Shown here piece by piece: positions 34,042-42,569 of a DNA stretch of 64,000 nucleotides. The stretch is taken from positions 1-64,000 of the forward strand of contig JAYRYJ010000008.1 in the NCBI GenBank assembly GCA_041917055.1. Direction: 5' to 3'. Positions within the stretch are counted from its first letter, which is position 1, and every line of letters starts with the position of its first letter. This stretch comes from Pseudaquidulcibacter sp041917055. GTDB taxonomy: Bacteria; Pseudomonadota; Alphaproteobacteria; Caulobacterales; Aquidulcibacteraceae. The translations under genes and the position numbers were made by a program. The notes under the pieces were generated by a model. That model saw nothing but the letters and a program-made list of their open reading frames with translations, was not told the origin of the DNA and did not search any database.

Positions 34042-34758
34042 ATGCGCCGTCATTTCGACAATCTTCTTAAATTTTTCACCACTATGGAATCCACTTCTCA
34101 AAAGGCGGTTTGGATTGCATTTGCGCTTTTTTCGGTGGCTGGCGTGGTTTTGGCGATTGGCATGGCATTTGTGAAATTTGACCAAGGCATGATTGCCGAA
34201 TTTTTGCGTTCGGTTCGTGGCACCTGGTGGGCGCCGATGGCGGTGACATTGGTATTTACGCTTTTGGCTTTTTTAGGTGCACCGCAATTCGTTTTGATTG
34301 CCGCAACTGTCGCGGTGTTCGACACTTCCGAAGGCGTGATAATGTCATGGATTGCGACCATGGTTTCGGCATTGGTCGGCTATATAATTGGGCGTATGGG
34401 TGGCGCGCCTTTGATGGATAAAATGCTTGGTGGGCGCGGCAAAAGATTGATGAATTTTATCGGCAATAATGGCTTTCTTACCAGTTTTATTGTTCGCCAA
34501 GTTCCGACCGGCCCGTTCATTTTGGTAAATTTGGCATTGGGTGCAACTAAGGTGCGGGCATCTTGGTTTATTGCCGGCACCGGGCTTGGGATATTGCCAA
34601 AAATTCTATTGGTGGCGTTTGGCGCACATGGTATTGGGCAAATTTTGAAAGGCGAAAACCTAAATGCAATTCTTTTCTTTGTCGGTGCCGCAATTATTTG
34701 GACCTTAATCGTTTTTGTTGTTCGGCCTTTATTAATCAAACATCAGAATCGCGAATAG
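34042..34758 (+). CDS. TVP38/TMEM64 family (VTT domain) membrane protein
   Basis: A 238-residue inner membrane protein related to DedA. The VTT signature is seen in FLGAPQFVLIAATVAVFDT (first re-entrant loop), GYIIGRMGG and the second loop FIVRQVPTGPFILVNLALGATKV followed by FIAGTGLGILPKILLVAFGAHG. TVP38/DedA proteins are linked to lipid flipping and membrane homeostasis. Its 3' end overlaps the DUF1365 gene on the opposite strand by 23 bases. That neighbourhood of lipid-modifying genes is consistent with a membrane role. Confidence 0.85.
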   Translation: MRRHFDNLLKFFTTMESTSQKAVWIAFALFSVAGVVLAIGMAFVKFDQGMIAEFLRSVRGTWWAPMAVTLVFTLLAFLGAPQFVLIAATVAVFDTSEGVIMSWIATMVSALVGYIIGRMGGAPLMDKMLGGRGKRLMNFIGNNGFLTSFIVRQVPTGPFILVNLALGATKVRASWFIAGTGLGILPKILLVAFGAHGIGQILKGENLNAILFFVGAAIIWTLIVFVVRPLLIKHQNRE

Positions 34759-35497
34759 GCGCTGCTTTCGGCGGATGGCGGTATTTAATGCCTTTCAAGA
34801 TAATTTTCAAAGCGTGCCAATGAATGCCCCAAACCACACCAATGGTCATAAAAGGCATTGAAATCGCAATTTTTGCAAGATTAACGTCATTAAATTCAAG
34901 GCCGTCAGATTTTTGCAAAGCTGTCAAATAAAGTTCTTTCATTCGATTAAATAATTGAATTTGAAGACGAATTGCGTTTGCTTCTTTCTTTATACGAAAC
35001 TCGTAAAACATATCCATGTCCATAAAGGGTGAAACATGAAGTTTTTTGTCACTTAAAAATCGCGGTTCATAATTCTCAGTTTTGGAGACATAAGTATGGC
35101 GCGAACCGAAAGTATTATTCACTTCATAAGCAATAGATTTCAAATCGCCGTGCGCGCTTTCAATAAAGTAAACGCTAATCGGATTGAATGCAAATCCCAA
35201 AAAGCGCGGCATTGTTAGAAGAAAAACTCTATCGCCAATTTCCCATGCGCCATTTTCTCCCAAAAATTCTTGGACACGAGTCAATAGTGGGCGCGAATTA
35301 TCGGCTTTATCGGGTCCAAAATCTTTTTCATAAAAACTGAAGAGATTGAAGCAATTGAGCGAGAATAATTTCGACTGCGGCATTGATTGTAAATCAATCA
35401 ATACTTGAAAATAATCATATTTCAGAAAGTGCGACTTCGGCAAAAGCCTTCTGTGCATCACTTTGCCTCTGAAAATTGAATTCTTCATTTTTGCCAA
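34736..35497 (-). CDS. DUF1365 family protein
   Basis: A 253-residue protein usually encoded with an FAD-binding amine-oxidase-like protein and a cyclopropane-fatty-acid synthase, as here. It shows the family pattern FRGKVMHRRLLPKSHFLKYDYF at the N-terminus, VFLLTMPRFLGFAFNPISVYF, EVNNTFGSRHTY, and the C-terminal PFMTIGVVWGIHWHALKIILKG. The set is thought to make modified (branched or furan-type) fatty acids from unsaturated ones; the exact role of DUF1365 is unknown. It overlaps the upstream FAD gene by 13 bases, proving an operon. Confidence 0.87.
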   Translation of the reverse strand: MAKMKNSIFRGKVMHRRLLPKSHFLKYDYFQVLIDLQSMPQSKLFSLNCFNLFSFYEKDFGPDKADNSRPLLTRVQEFLGENGAWEIGDRVFLLTMPRFLGFAFNPISVYFIESAHGDLKSIAYEVNNTFGSRHTYVSKTENYEPRFLSDKKLHVSPFMDMDMFYEFRIKKEANAIRLQIQLFNRMKELYLTALQKSDGLEFNDVNLAKIAISMPFMTIGVVWGIHWHALKIILKGIKYRHPPKAAPIRDSDV

Positions 35498-36792
35498 GTT
35501 TCAAATGATTTGGGCAATCTTGATTTGCTGATGTCAAAATGCCACGGCCTCTTGCGTCCGCCCAATTTCTCGCCGACCCAAAGCCCAGATTGCGCGCCGT
35601 CTTCATGGAAACCAAACCCTAAATATGCGCCGCAATACCAAATTCTGTCTTTGGCCTGAATTTTTTGAAATTCATTTTGTGCCCATAAGACGTCTTTATC
35701 AAACTTGGGGTGATCAAAAACTTTCTTCGCAATAATCTTGCTTGGGTCGATTTCAAAAAATGGATTTAGGGTTACGAAATAATCTTTTTCACCCCTGATA
35801 TTTTGCAATAAATTCATCCAATATGACACGCAGGCAAGGCCGTCTTTGCGTTTATCGATTAAATAATTCCAACTGGCCCAGGCTTTGCGGCGTTTGGGCA
35901 TGGCAATCGCGTCAGTGTGCAAAATCACTTCATTTTTAGTGTATTTGAATTTTGACAGAATGCGGCTTTCATCGTCTGTTTTGGTTTTCAAAAGTCGCGC
36001 ACTAATATCGGCATGGGTTGCGAATACGATTTCGTCGAATTGGTGGCAATTCCCAAAAATATCAAACACTTCAATGCCGGTTTCTTTGCGCCAAACTTCG
36101 TCAATCGGGCAATTGACATGGATTTTGGCGTTTAATCTCTGCACCAGTTTTTCAACATAATTCTGTGAACCACCTGTCATGGTTCGCCATTCGGTACGTT
36201 TTTTCATATCCAATTCAAACAGGCCATGATTTTTGAAAAAACCCAAAAACGATGCAAACGGATATTCAAGAATTTCGTCCGGCGAACATGACCAAATTGC
36301 CGCCGCCTGTGGCAAAAGGTGTAGATCGCAAAATTCTTGGCAATAATCATTTGTCTTAAGATATTCGCCCAGCGACAAGGCGCGAATTTTTTCCATATTC
36401 TCAAGCGGCGCAAGTTTATAAAAACGCATTAAATCCGAAAGCATTTTATAAAAGCGTGGCCTTAAAACATTTCGCTTTTGGGCAAGGATTGAAATGCTTG
36501 AATACTCGAAGTCAAGATTCTTATCGCTTATGCCAAACGACATATCGGATAATTCATGCGCAGCATTAATTTCACCGAACAGTGCCAAGAGGTTTGGGTA
36601 ATTCATTGTGTTAAACACAATAAATCCCATATCAATCGACAATGATTCATTGATTTTTTGGGTGTGGCAATGCCCGCCTAATTTGTCTTCGGCTTCAAAA
36701 ATCGTAACATCATAATCATGACCCAATAAATAGGCGCATGATAATCCCGAAATCCCCGAACCAATAATCGCAATTCGTTTTTTGTTTTTCAT
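35485..36792 (-). CDS. FAD/NAD(P)-binding amine-oxidase-like protein of the CFA cluster
   Basis: A 435-residue flavoprotein. The N-terminus is a Rossmann nucleotide fold, IAIIGSGISGLSCAYLL, then VTIFEAEDKLGGHCHTQ. The C-terminal part has RIWYCGAYLGFGFHEDGAQSG, the second FAD-contact region in this family, and GLWVGEKLGG. Such proteins accompany DUF1365 and CFA-synthase-like methyltransferases in singlet-oxygen regulons of alphaproteobacteria, where they modify unsaturated acyl chains. It is transcribed divergently from the sigma factor gene, sharing a 128-base intergenic region. Confidence 0.88.
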   Translation of the reverse strand: MKNKKRIAIIGSGISGLSCAYLLGHDYDVTIFEAEDKLGGHCHTQKINESLSIDMGFIVFNTMNYPNLLALFGEINAAHELSDMSFGISDKNLDFEYSSISILAQKRNVLRPRFYKMLSDLMRFYKLAPLENMEKIRALSLGEYLKTNDYCQEFCDLHLLPQAAAIWSCSPDEILEYPFASFLGFFKNHGLFELDMKKRTEWRTMTGGSQNYVEKLVQRLNAKIHVNCPIDEVWRKETGIEVFDIFGNCHQFDEIVFATHADISARLLKTKTDDESRILSKFKYTKNEVILHTDAIAMPKRRKAWASWNYLIDKRKDGLACVSYWMNLLQNIRGEKDYFVTLNPFFEIDPSKIIAKKVFDHPKFDKDVLWAQNEFQKIQAKDRIWYCGAYLGFGFHEDGAQSGLWVGEKLGGRKRPWHFDISKSRLPKSFETWQK

Positions 36793-36871
36793 TTTGGCTT
36801 CTACGATTGCATATAAGTTTTAGATGTGCGGCGGTGGAACGCCGACTTGGTTGAAATTTATCTCTAGAATT

Positions 36872-36899
36872 TAATCCAAAACCCAATCGGCCTCGTAAA
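36872..36899 (+). promoter_or_regulatory. Candidate RpoE (ECF11-type) autoregulated promoter
   Basis: TAATCC (36872-36877) and CGTAAA (36894-36899) with a 16-base spacer resemble the TGATCC / CGTA-type promoter known for the ChrR-controlled RpoE of Rhodobacter. It lies about 22 bases before the sigma factor ATG. Overlapping it, CCTCGT (36891-36896) can pair with ACGAGG (36910-36915), which contains the GAGG ribosome-binding site. Confidence 0.42.
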
Positions 36900-36920
36900 C
36901 CACAATGAAACGAGGAAATT

Positions 36921-37559
36921 ATGCAAATCGACCTTGCCAAAAATGAAAGAACAAGCGAATTTTCGACCAAGCGCGTAATTCCGCAACGGAAAAGCCAAAT
37001 GGTTCATGAAAATTCACACGAAGATTTAATTTTGGCAATCGCAAATGACAAATGCCGCTCGTCATTCGCACAATTATTCAAAGCCTTTGCCCCCAAAATA
37101 AAAGCCTTTTTGATGTCGCAAGGATTGAACGGACAAATGGCGGAAGAATTGGCGCAAGACACTTTATTAAGTGTGTGGCGCAAAGCGCATTTATTTGATG
37201 AAAAAAAAGCCAAAGCCTCAACCTGGATATACACAATCGCACGGAATTTACGCATTGACTTTGCGCGAAAAGAGGCCCGCAAAAAGCAATTGCCCGAAAA
37301 TCTGTGGCACGATTTTGAAATTAAAACTGCAGATGAAAAGCTGATTGATGATGAAAACACCGCGAAAATTCAAGCGGCTTTGGCAAATTTGAATAATGAG
37401 CAAAAAGAGGTTTTGCGGCTTTCGTTTTTTGAAAACCTTTCCCATTCCCAAGTTGCCGACGCGCTTGGATTGCCTTTGGGCACGGTGAAATCACGCATTA
37501 GAATTGGAATTTTGAAAATTAAAGAGATGATAGCTCGTAACGAGGATATAAATGAATAG
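36921..37559 (+). CDS. rpoE: RpoE-type ECF sigma factor (ChrR-controlled)
   Basis: A 212-residue ECF sigma factor. Region 2 is seen in FAQLFKAFAPKIKAFLMSQG, then AEELAQDTLLSVWRKAHLFD and KASTWIYTIARNLRIDFARK; region 4 in LNNEQKEVLRLSFFENLSHS and LGLPLGTVKSRIRIGILKIK. It overlaps the ChrR-type anti-sigma gene by 8 bases. In Rhodobacter this pair senses singlet oxygen and turns on cfaA, phr, rpoH2 and lipid-modifying genes, many of which surround it here. There is an N-terminal extension of about 40 residues before region 2. GAGG sits 5 bases before the ATG. Confidence 0.92.
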   Translation: MQIDLAKNERTSEFSTKRVIPQRKSQMVHENSHEDLILAIANDKCRSSFAQLFKAFAPKIKAFLMSQGLNGQMAEELAQDTLLSVWRKAHLFDEKKAKASTWIYTIARNLRIDFARKEARKKQLPENLWHDFEIKTADEKLIDDENTAKIQAALANLNNEQKEVLRLSFFENLSHSQVADALGLPLGTVKSRIRIGILKIKEMIARNEDINE

Positions 37560-38199
37560 TGTTCATCACCATCCCAATGAGGATATTTTGCTTTCTTATC
37601 ACAAAGGTGAATTGCCATTTGCGCATTCAATTGTGATTGCGGCGCATATTGAAACTTGTTCGCATTGCCAAAGTGAATTGGCCTTGCTTAACGATATTGG
37701 CGCGACTTTTTTTGACGCGCAAGATGAAATCTTGATGGATGAAAACGCCCTAGATTTAGCATTGGCACGCATTGAAAGACCGCAAGACGAATTAAAGGAA
37801 TGTCGCGCCCCAAATTATTTGGCGCAATTTGATATTCCGTCAATTGTGCAATCAATTGGCATTAAAAACCGCTATTGGGCCGCCCCCGGGGTTTGGATTG
37901 CACCGCTTGAAATTGACCCGAAAAGTGACGGAATGGCCTATTTTATGTATGCCAAAAAAGGTCTGGAAATGCCGTTGCATAAGCATGATGGCATGGAATT
38001 TACCCAAGTTCTTTATGGTAGCCTAAGCGATCAAAATGGCGAATATAAGGTATGCGATTTTATGGGCGTTGAAGACGATTATGATCACAGCCCAATTATT
38101 GGTTCGCAAACTGATTGTTTGTGCCTTATAGCCACCGAAAAACCAATTCGACCATTGAATCTTATGGGAAAATTATTGCAGCCGTTTGCAAGGATTTAG
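37552..38199 (+). CDS. chrR: ChrR-type zinc anti-sigma factor with cupin domain
   Basis: A 215-residue anti-sigma factor. The N-terminal anti-sigma domain has H7 and the H-x3-C-x2-C zinc motif at H32, C36, C39 (AHIETCSHC). The C-terminal cupin domain has PLHKHDGMEFTQVLYG with two histidines and a glutamate, plus a later histidine in DYDHSPI, matching the ChrR-CLD metal ligands. Family knowledge: the N domain binds RpoE, the cupin is needed for singlet-oxygen sensing. It overlaps rpoE by 8 bases. Its stop codon lies inside the left arm of a 14-base inverted repeat. Confidence 0.93.
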   Translation: MNSVHHHPNEDILLSYHKGELPFAHSIVIAAHIETCSHCQSELALLNDIGATFFDAQDEILMDENALDLALARIERPQDELKECRAPNYLAQFDIPSIVQSIGIKNRYWAAPGVWIAPLEIDPKSDGMAYFMYAKKGLEMPLHKHDGMEFTQVLYGSLSDQNGEYKVCDFMGVEDDYDHSPIIGSQTDCLCLIATEKPIRPLNLMGKLLQPFARI

Positions 38200-38359
38200 A
38201 GCCTCGTGCGATTAGTTGGATGCAAAATGGCGCAGGAATTTTTTGACAAGGTTTTGGAATTTTTTCGATGTAATATTGGAATATTTCAAGAAGAAATTTC
38301 AAAAAAATTGGCGAAAAAGGACAAGCCAGTTTGTATTCAAATAAACGCACGAGGCTCTA
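38197..38359. repeat. 163-base segment bounded by a perfect 14-base inverted repeat
   Basis: TAGAGCCTCGTGCG (38197-38210) and its exact reverse complement CGCACGAGGCTCTA (38346-38359) enclose 135 AT-rich bases without a gene. The left arm includes the chrR stop codon and the right arm includes the GAGG ribosome-binding site of the DUF2177 gene (ATG 38364). The arms begin and end with TA, so it may be a small TA-target transposon derivative (MITE), or the arms may pair in a readthrough transcript and hide the ribosome-binding site. Confidence 0.7.
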
Positions 38360-38363
38360 TATA

Positions 38364-38762
38364 ATGACAAAATTTATGGCTTTCGGGCTTTGCGCGATTG
38401 TGCTTGGCCTAATGGACTTTCTTTGGCTTTCGTATGCCACGCCGCGATTTTACGCGCCATTGATGGGCGATTTATTGCGTGATGACATTAAAGCACTTCC
38501 GGCGATTATTTTTTATTTGGTCTATGCCTTCGGGCTTTCGCATTTCGCGGCAAATCCCGAAGCACGCATTTCGAAGGTTGCAGCTAATGGCGCATTAATC
38601 GGCCTCATTGGATACGGCACTTATAACCTTTCAGCGCTTGCAGTCATAGCGGGTTGGAGCACGAAATTGGCCATTATCGATATGGTATGGGGCGCGTTTG
38701 TTTCGGCGGTTTGCGCCATTATCACATCCAAAATTCTTCAAAATAATAAACAGGGGGCATGA
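38364..38762 (+). CDS. DUF2177 family membrane protein
   Basis: About 132 residues from the ATG at 38364 (an upstream TTG at 38331 lies in the repeat segment and is rejected). Four membrane helices are visible. The family pattern MDFLWLSYATPRFYAPLMGDLLRD, then PAIIFYLVYAFGLSHF, ALIGLIGYGTYNLSALAVIAGW and VDMVWG-like IDMVWGAFVSAVCAII is clear. DUF2177 proteins are regularly encoded next to CFA-synthase-like genes in the RpoE-ChrR regulon. Its stop (TGA) is immediately followed by the ATG of the methyltransferase, so both are translated from one mRNA. Confidence 0.88.
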   Translation: MTKFMAFGLCAIVLGLMDFLWLSYATPRFYAPLMGDLLRDDIKALPAIIFYLVYAFGLSHFAANPEARISKVAANGALIGLIGYGTYNLSALAVIAGWSTKLAIIDMVWGAFVSAVCAIITSKILQNNKQGA

Positions 38763-39947
38763 ATGTTTTGGCTTGAAAAAATCGCAAAATATTATGTTGA
38801 CGAAATTTCGCAAAATTGGAAAATCGGACAAATTAAGATTACTTTGCCCAATGGAAAAGTCTTTGAAATAGGGGAAAATGGCGGTGAAATCGCGGATTTG
38901 CGCTTTAATTCTTATAAAGCGCTGTGGCGAATTTTTAATTCCGGCGATATTGGCTTTTTCGAAGCCTATCGCAAAGATGAATGGGCCAGCAATGATTTGA
39001 CCTTGCTTTTGACACTTTTGTCCAAAAATTTGGACGGACTTGAAAAATCAGTATTTCGGCCTACGATTTTTTCGCGCATTAATGATTTTCTGCATTCATT
39101 AAACCATAATTCCAAAAAAGGGTCGCGACGTAATATTTTGGCGCATTATGATTTGGGAAATGATTTTTATTCGCAATGGCTTGATGAAACCATGACTTAT
39201 TCGGCGGCGGTGTTTCAAAACCATGATGATTTGGACACGGCACAAAACCGAAAATACGAAAAACTATGTGAAGCAATTGAAATTCGCCCGAAAATGAAAA
39301 TCCTTGAAATCGGCTGTGGCTGGGGCGGCTTTGCCGAATATGCGGCAAAAAATTATGACGTCGAAATCGACTGCGTCACCATTTCAAACCAACAATTTGA
39401 ATACGCCCAAGATAGAATTATTAGGGCCGGCCTTCATGACAAGGTCAAAATCAAACTCTGTGATTATCGTGATTTGAACGGGCAATATGATTCCATAGTT
39501 TCGATTGAGATGTTTGAAGCAGTCGGTATGGAATATTGGCGCCAATATTTCGACAAACTCAATGAATGCCTTAAACCGGGCGGCAAAGTTGGCCTGCAGA
39601 TAATCACAATCCATGATGAACTGTTCGAAAATTATTCGACGCGCGCCGATTTCATTCAAAAATATGTATTTCCGGGTGGCATGTTGCCGAGTGTTGGGAA
39701 ATTGAAAGAAGTTTCCACGCAACACGGCTTTTCATTCGATTTGCAACATGTATTTGGCCATGATTACGCAACAACTTTGCGAATTTGGGCGCAAAAATTC
39801 GACGCCGCTTGGAAAAAAGGCAATATTAAAGGTTTTGACGACGGCTTCCGCAAACTATGGGATTTCTATTTGGCCTATTGCATTGCGGGTTTTGATTCCC
39901 AAAGAACCAATGTTGTGCATTTATCATTACGCAAGGCGGAGGCTTAG
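38763..39947 (+). CDS. cfa: Cyclopropane-fatty-acyl-phospholipid synthase family methyltransferase
   Basis: A 394-residue SAM-dependent methyltransferase acting on unsaturated phospholipid acyl chains. The SAM-binding motif is KILEIGCGWGGFAEYAAK at about residue 182; other family blocks are HYDLGNDFYSQWLDETMTYS, VSIEMFEAVGMEYWRQYF, and FIQKYVFPGGMLPS. The C-terminus has FDSQRTNVVHLSLRK. It is a CfaA-type protein of the singlet-oxygen regulon by context (RpoE-ChrR, DUF2177, DUF1365 and FAD protein around it); the exact product (cyclopropane, or 11-methyl/furan precursor) cannot be told from sequence. Confidence 0.9.
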   Translation: MFWLEKIAKYYVDEISQNWKIGQIKITLPNGKVFEIGENGGEIADLRFNSYKALWRIFNSGDIGFFEAYRKDEWASNDLTLLLTLLSKNLDGLEKSVFRPTIFSRINDFLHSLNHNSKKGSRRNILAHYDLGNDFYSQWLDETMTYSAAVFQNHDDLDTAQNRKYEKLCEAIEIRPKMKILEIGCGWGGFAEYAAKNYDVEIDCVTISNQQFEYAQDRIIRAGLHDKVKIKLCDYRDLNGQYDSIVSIEMFEAVGMEYWRQYFDKLNECLKPGGKVGLQIITIHDELFENYSTRADFIQKYVFPGGMLPSVGKLKEVSTQHGFSFDLQHVFGHDYATTLRIWAQKFDAAWKKGNIKGFDDGFRKLWDFYLAYCIAGFDSQRTNVVHLSLRKAEA

Positions 39948-40387
39948 GACATAGGTTTTACAAACCGCAAATGCCCAACAATCCCAAGTGGATTGCCGTC
40001 ATTTGGGTGGTTTTGACCGTCTAAAACTACGACTTCTTCAAAATCGAATGGGCTTATTCCCTCAAGGCACGCGACATTAATACCATATTGATTTGGGTTG
40101 GAGCGCCTTTGATGGAAGGTATAAATCCCGCATTTCGAGCAAAAGAAATGGCGCGCTTCACCGGTATTGAAGCGATATTCGCTTAATAATTCTTTTCCTT
40201 CGAGAATTTCAAGTCCACCTAATTGCGCCGAAACCGCAATTGCGCCGCGCATTCGACACAAAGAACAAGTGCAGCGACGTGCGGTATTGAGGCCGTCTGT
40301 CAATTTAACGTGAAATTTGACACTGCCACAATGGCATTGACCGTTTGCTTCTGTGATATTCTTATTTAGCATGGCGTTTGTTCCCAT
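39944..40387 (-). CDS. GFA family (formaldehyde-activating-like) zinc protein
   Basis: About 147 residues from ATG 40387 (alternative ATG 40372). Earlier in-frame starts would run into the divergent transporter gene and are rejected. It has the Cys pattern of the GFA fold: GQCHCGSVKFHV, TARRCTCSLCRMRG, and FFCSKCGIYTFH, with C-x-C, C-x-C-x2-C and C-x2-C zinc ligands. Many members are not true glutathione-formaldehyde enzymes, so function is open. It ends 4 bases into the methyltransferase stop region on the opposite strand. No ribosome-binding site is obvious. Confidence 0.82.
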   Translation of the reverse strand: MGTNAMLNKNITEANGQCHCGSVKFHVKLTDGLNTARRCTCSLCRMRGAIAVSAQLGGLEILEGKELLSEYRFNTGEARHFFCSKCGIYTFHQRRSNPNQYGINVACLEGISPFDFEEVVVLDGQNHPNDGNPLGIVGHLRFVKPMS

Positions 40388-40425
40388 CACTTGAATGCCA
40401 TGCGCAGACGTGCGAATAGGCAGGC

Positions 40426-41322
40426 ATGTGGCTATTCCTTTCCATAATTGCGTCGTTTTTGCAAACCTTACGCAATAGTTTTCAACGGGGCCTATTGGGT
40501 GAGTGCGGCACATGGGCGGCAACTTGGGTGCGTTTTGCCTTTGGCTTTCCGGTGTCATTCGCGGTTTTTGCGGCGATTGCCATTAATAATGGCGGTTTTT
40601 CAATCGCCAAACCATTGCAATTTATCGCTTTTTCATTGATTGGCGCATTGGCGCAGGTTTTGGCGACGGCGGCGCTTTTGAAAAGCATGGATAAAGCCAG
40701 TTTTGCCTTAGGCGCGACTTTGCAACATACTTCGCTATTGATTACCGCAATATTCGGTTGGTTATTTTTGGGCGATTTGCTTTCAAAATATGTTTGGCTT
40801 GGCGTTTTCCTTGCAACTTTCGGCATGGCAATCGCCACTTGGCCGCGCGGCGAAATCGAAAAAGAGAATTTGGGAAAAACTATTGAAGGCGGAATTTGGG
40901 GCTTGGTATGTGGCGCGTGTTTCGCGGTTTCTGCAAATGCCTTTCGCATGGCGGTTTTGAGTGTTGCGACGACACCCAATTTCTTGGCCTCAAGCCTGAC
41001 CGTAAGTTTTGTTCAATTGGCGCAAACTATCGGGGTTTTTATCTATCTTTGGGTATTTGAGCGCCAAAATCTAAAACTTGCATTGAAATATTGGAAACAA
41101 AGCCTGGGGGCAGGGGTTGCGGGCGCATCATCATCAATAATGTGGTTTTTAGCCTTGGCCCTTGTTCCGGCGGCATTGGCGCGCGCGGTCAATCTGGCAG
41201 TCGAGGCCCCGACGGCAATAATTATTGGTGCAATGAGATTTAAAGAGGGCTTTAATATCAAACGAAGTATGGCAATCGCATTGATTGTCGCGGGGGTGAT
41301 TATTGCGGTAATGGGGCGTTAA
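40426..41322 (+). CDS. EamA/DMT-superfamily transporter
   Basis: A 298-residue inner membrane protein with ten hydrophobic helices in two EamA repeats. Landmarks are LLKSMDKASFALGATLQHTS, ITAIFGWLFLGDLLSKYVWLGVFLATFGM at the end of repeat 1, and ALARAVNLAVEAPTAIIIGAMRFKEG and IALIVAGVIIAVMG at the end of repeat 2. Substrate unknown; the family exports amino acids and metabolites. It is divergent from the GFA gene. Confidence 0.88.
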   Translation: MWLFLSIIASFLQTLRNSFQRGLLGECGTWAATWVRFAFGFPVSFAVFAAIAINNGGFSIAKPLQFIAFSLIGALAQVLATAALLKSMDKASFALGATLQHTSLLITAIFGWLFLGDLLSKYVWLGVFLATFGMAIATWPRGEIEKENLGKTIEGGIWGLVCGACFAVSANAFRMAVLSVATTPNFLASSLTVSFVQLAQTIGVFIYLWVFERQNLKLALKYWKQSLGAGVAGASSSIMWFLALALVPAALARAVNLAVEAPTAIIIGAMRFKEGFNIKRSMAIALIVAGVIIAVMGR

Positions 41323-41384
41323 TTCCATAAAATTTTATCTAATTTCAAAAGTGAAAATCCACCAATTTGCCATATTGTGGTGGA

Positions 41385-42062
41385 ATGAATGTAGCCAGTT
41401 TTTCACCAATTATTCCAAATCCGACGCGGAAATCTGCGAACGCTGAGCCGAGCAAAACCGATGAATCGGTGAAAACTTCTGCGCCTTCAAAGGAATTGGA
41501 TGCTTTAAAACAATTGAAAACAACACCCAAAAACAATGACTTAATTGATAGTCTTAAAGCGGCAAAGGAACAAGCTAACGGCTTTAAACGTGGCTTATTA
41601 AAATCGCGATTGCAAGAATTGATGAAACGATTTGGGCAATTGAAAAAACTGGGGGCTGGTTATCCCAAATTAATGATGCGCGAATTGCGTGAGATTATCA
41701 AAGAAGTGAAATCACTTTCCAAAGAATATGGCGATTTGCTAAAATCTGAAATTGGCATGGCGCAAAATGTCGAAACTTCGGGTGCTGATGGCACCAAAAC
41801 TGACATAAAGCCAATTTTAGAACCAAAACCAAAAGATGAATTTCTCGAAGGTCTAAAAACCATTATCAATGATTCAAAACACGTTTTCAAAATCCTAAAA
41901 GCGCGCATTGAAATGAATAAAAAAGAAGGCGATAATGACGATATTATCAAAGATACCGAAAAAGAAATGAAAGACGCTTTTGAAGAATTTTCAAAAACTG
42001 AGGAAACTCAAAGGGAATTGCCGCAAAACCCACCTGGAAGTTTGGTGTCAATAGCGGCCTAA
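41385..42062 (+). CDS. Hypothetical coiled-coil protein
   Basis: About 225 residues from the ATG at 41385; the longer frame begins at a TTG. The protein is highly charged with lysine and glutamate. Residues about 80-140 (KSRLQELMKRFGQLKKLG, then MRELREIIKEVKSLSKEYG) and 150-205 form long amphipathic helices typical of coiled coils. The N-terminus (SFSPIIPNPTRKSANAEPSK) is disordered. No signal peptide, no family recognised. A similar layout is seen in flagellar-associated and phasin-like proteins, but I cannot assign either. It is convergent with a lipoprotein gene one base away. Confidence 0.55.
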   Translation: MNVASFSPIIPNPTRKSANAEPSKTDESVKTSAPSKELDALKQLKTTPKNNDLIDSLKAAKEQANGFKRGLLKSRLQELMKRFGQLKKLGAGYPKLMMRELREIIKEVKSLSKEYGDLLKSEIGMAQNVETSGADGTKTDIKPILEPKPKDEFLEGLKTIINDSKHVFKILKARIEMNKKEGDNDDIIKDTEKEMKDAFEEFSKTEETQRELPQNPPGSLVSIAA

Positions 42063-42569
42063 TCACTCGAAAACCTGAAAAAATTCACCGGCCCAAATAC
42101 GCCCCGATTTTCGAATGCCTTCGCCAAAATTCACAGAATAATGGCCGTTTTGACAATCATCAAGGAAATTGATTTCTAATTCGGATTTTGGAAATTGTGC
42201 TTTAATCGCACTTTCAAGACTTAACGTCTCATTTTTTCGCAAAATCCGCAATTTCGAGCCGAATTGTTTCACATTGCGTGGAACCATATAGCCGCCATTC
42301 ATTCGATAATCAGAGACAATAAAAGACGGGAAACATTTAGGGACAATATTGGCAAATTCAAATTCGCCGCTTTCATAAAGCCTGCCAGTATAATTATAGA
42401 CCTCGCAATTGAAAATCGTCGTGTTTTGAGTGCATTGCAACCAAGATCCGCCCTTAATGCCACCCGAAAAAATTGCGCTTTGCGGCACGTTTTCGGGACG
42501 TTTTGCTTTGGTGGCACATGCGGCTTGCAATGCAACTAAACTCAAAAGCAAAAGTACAAATACCCGCAT
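42063..42569 (-). CDS. Hypothetical lipoprotein
   Basis: A 168-residue protein with signal MRVFVLLLLSLVALQAAC, where LQAAC is a lipobox giving an acylated cysteine at about residue 18. The mature part contains five further cysteines (CTQNTTIFNCE, KCFPSF, DDCQNGHY) that could form disulfides in the periplasm. It ends adjacent to a convergent gene, and its ATG overlaps the stop of the upstream 43222 gene, so it is in one unit with it. Family not recognised. Confidence 0.6.
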   Translation of the reverse strand: MRVFVLLLLSLVALQAACATKAKRPENVPQSAIFSGGIKGGSWLQCTQNTTIFNCEVYNYTGRLYESGEFEFANIVPKCFPSFIVSDYRMNGGYMVPRNVKQFGSKLRILRKNETLSLESAIKAQFPKSELEINFLDDCQNGHYSVNFGEGIRKSGRIWAGEFFQVFE

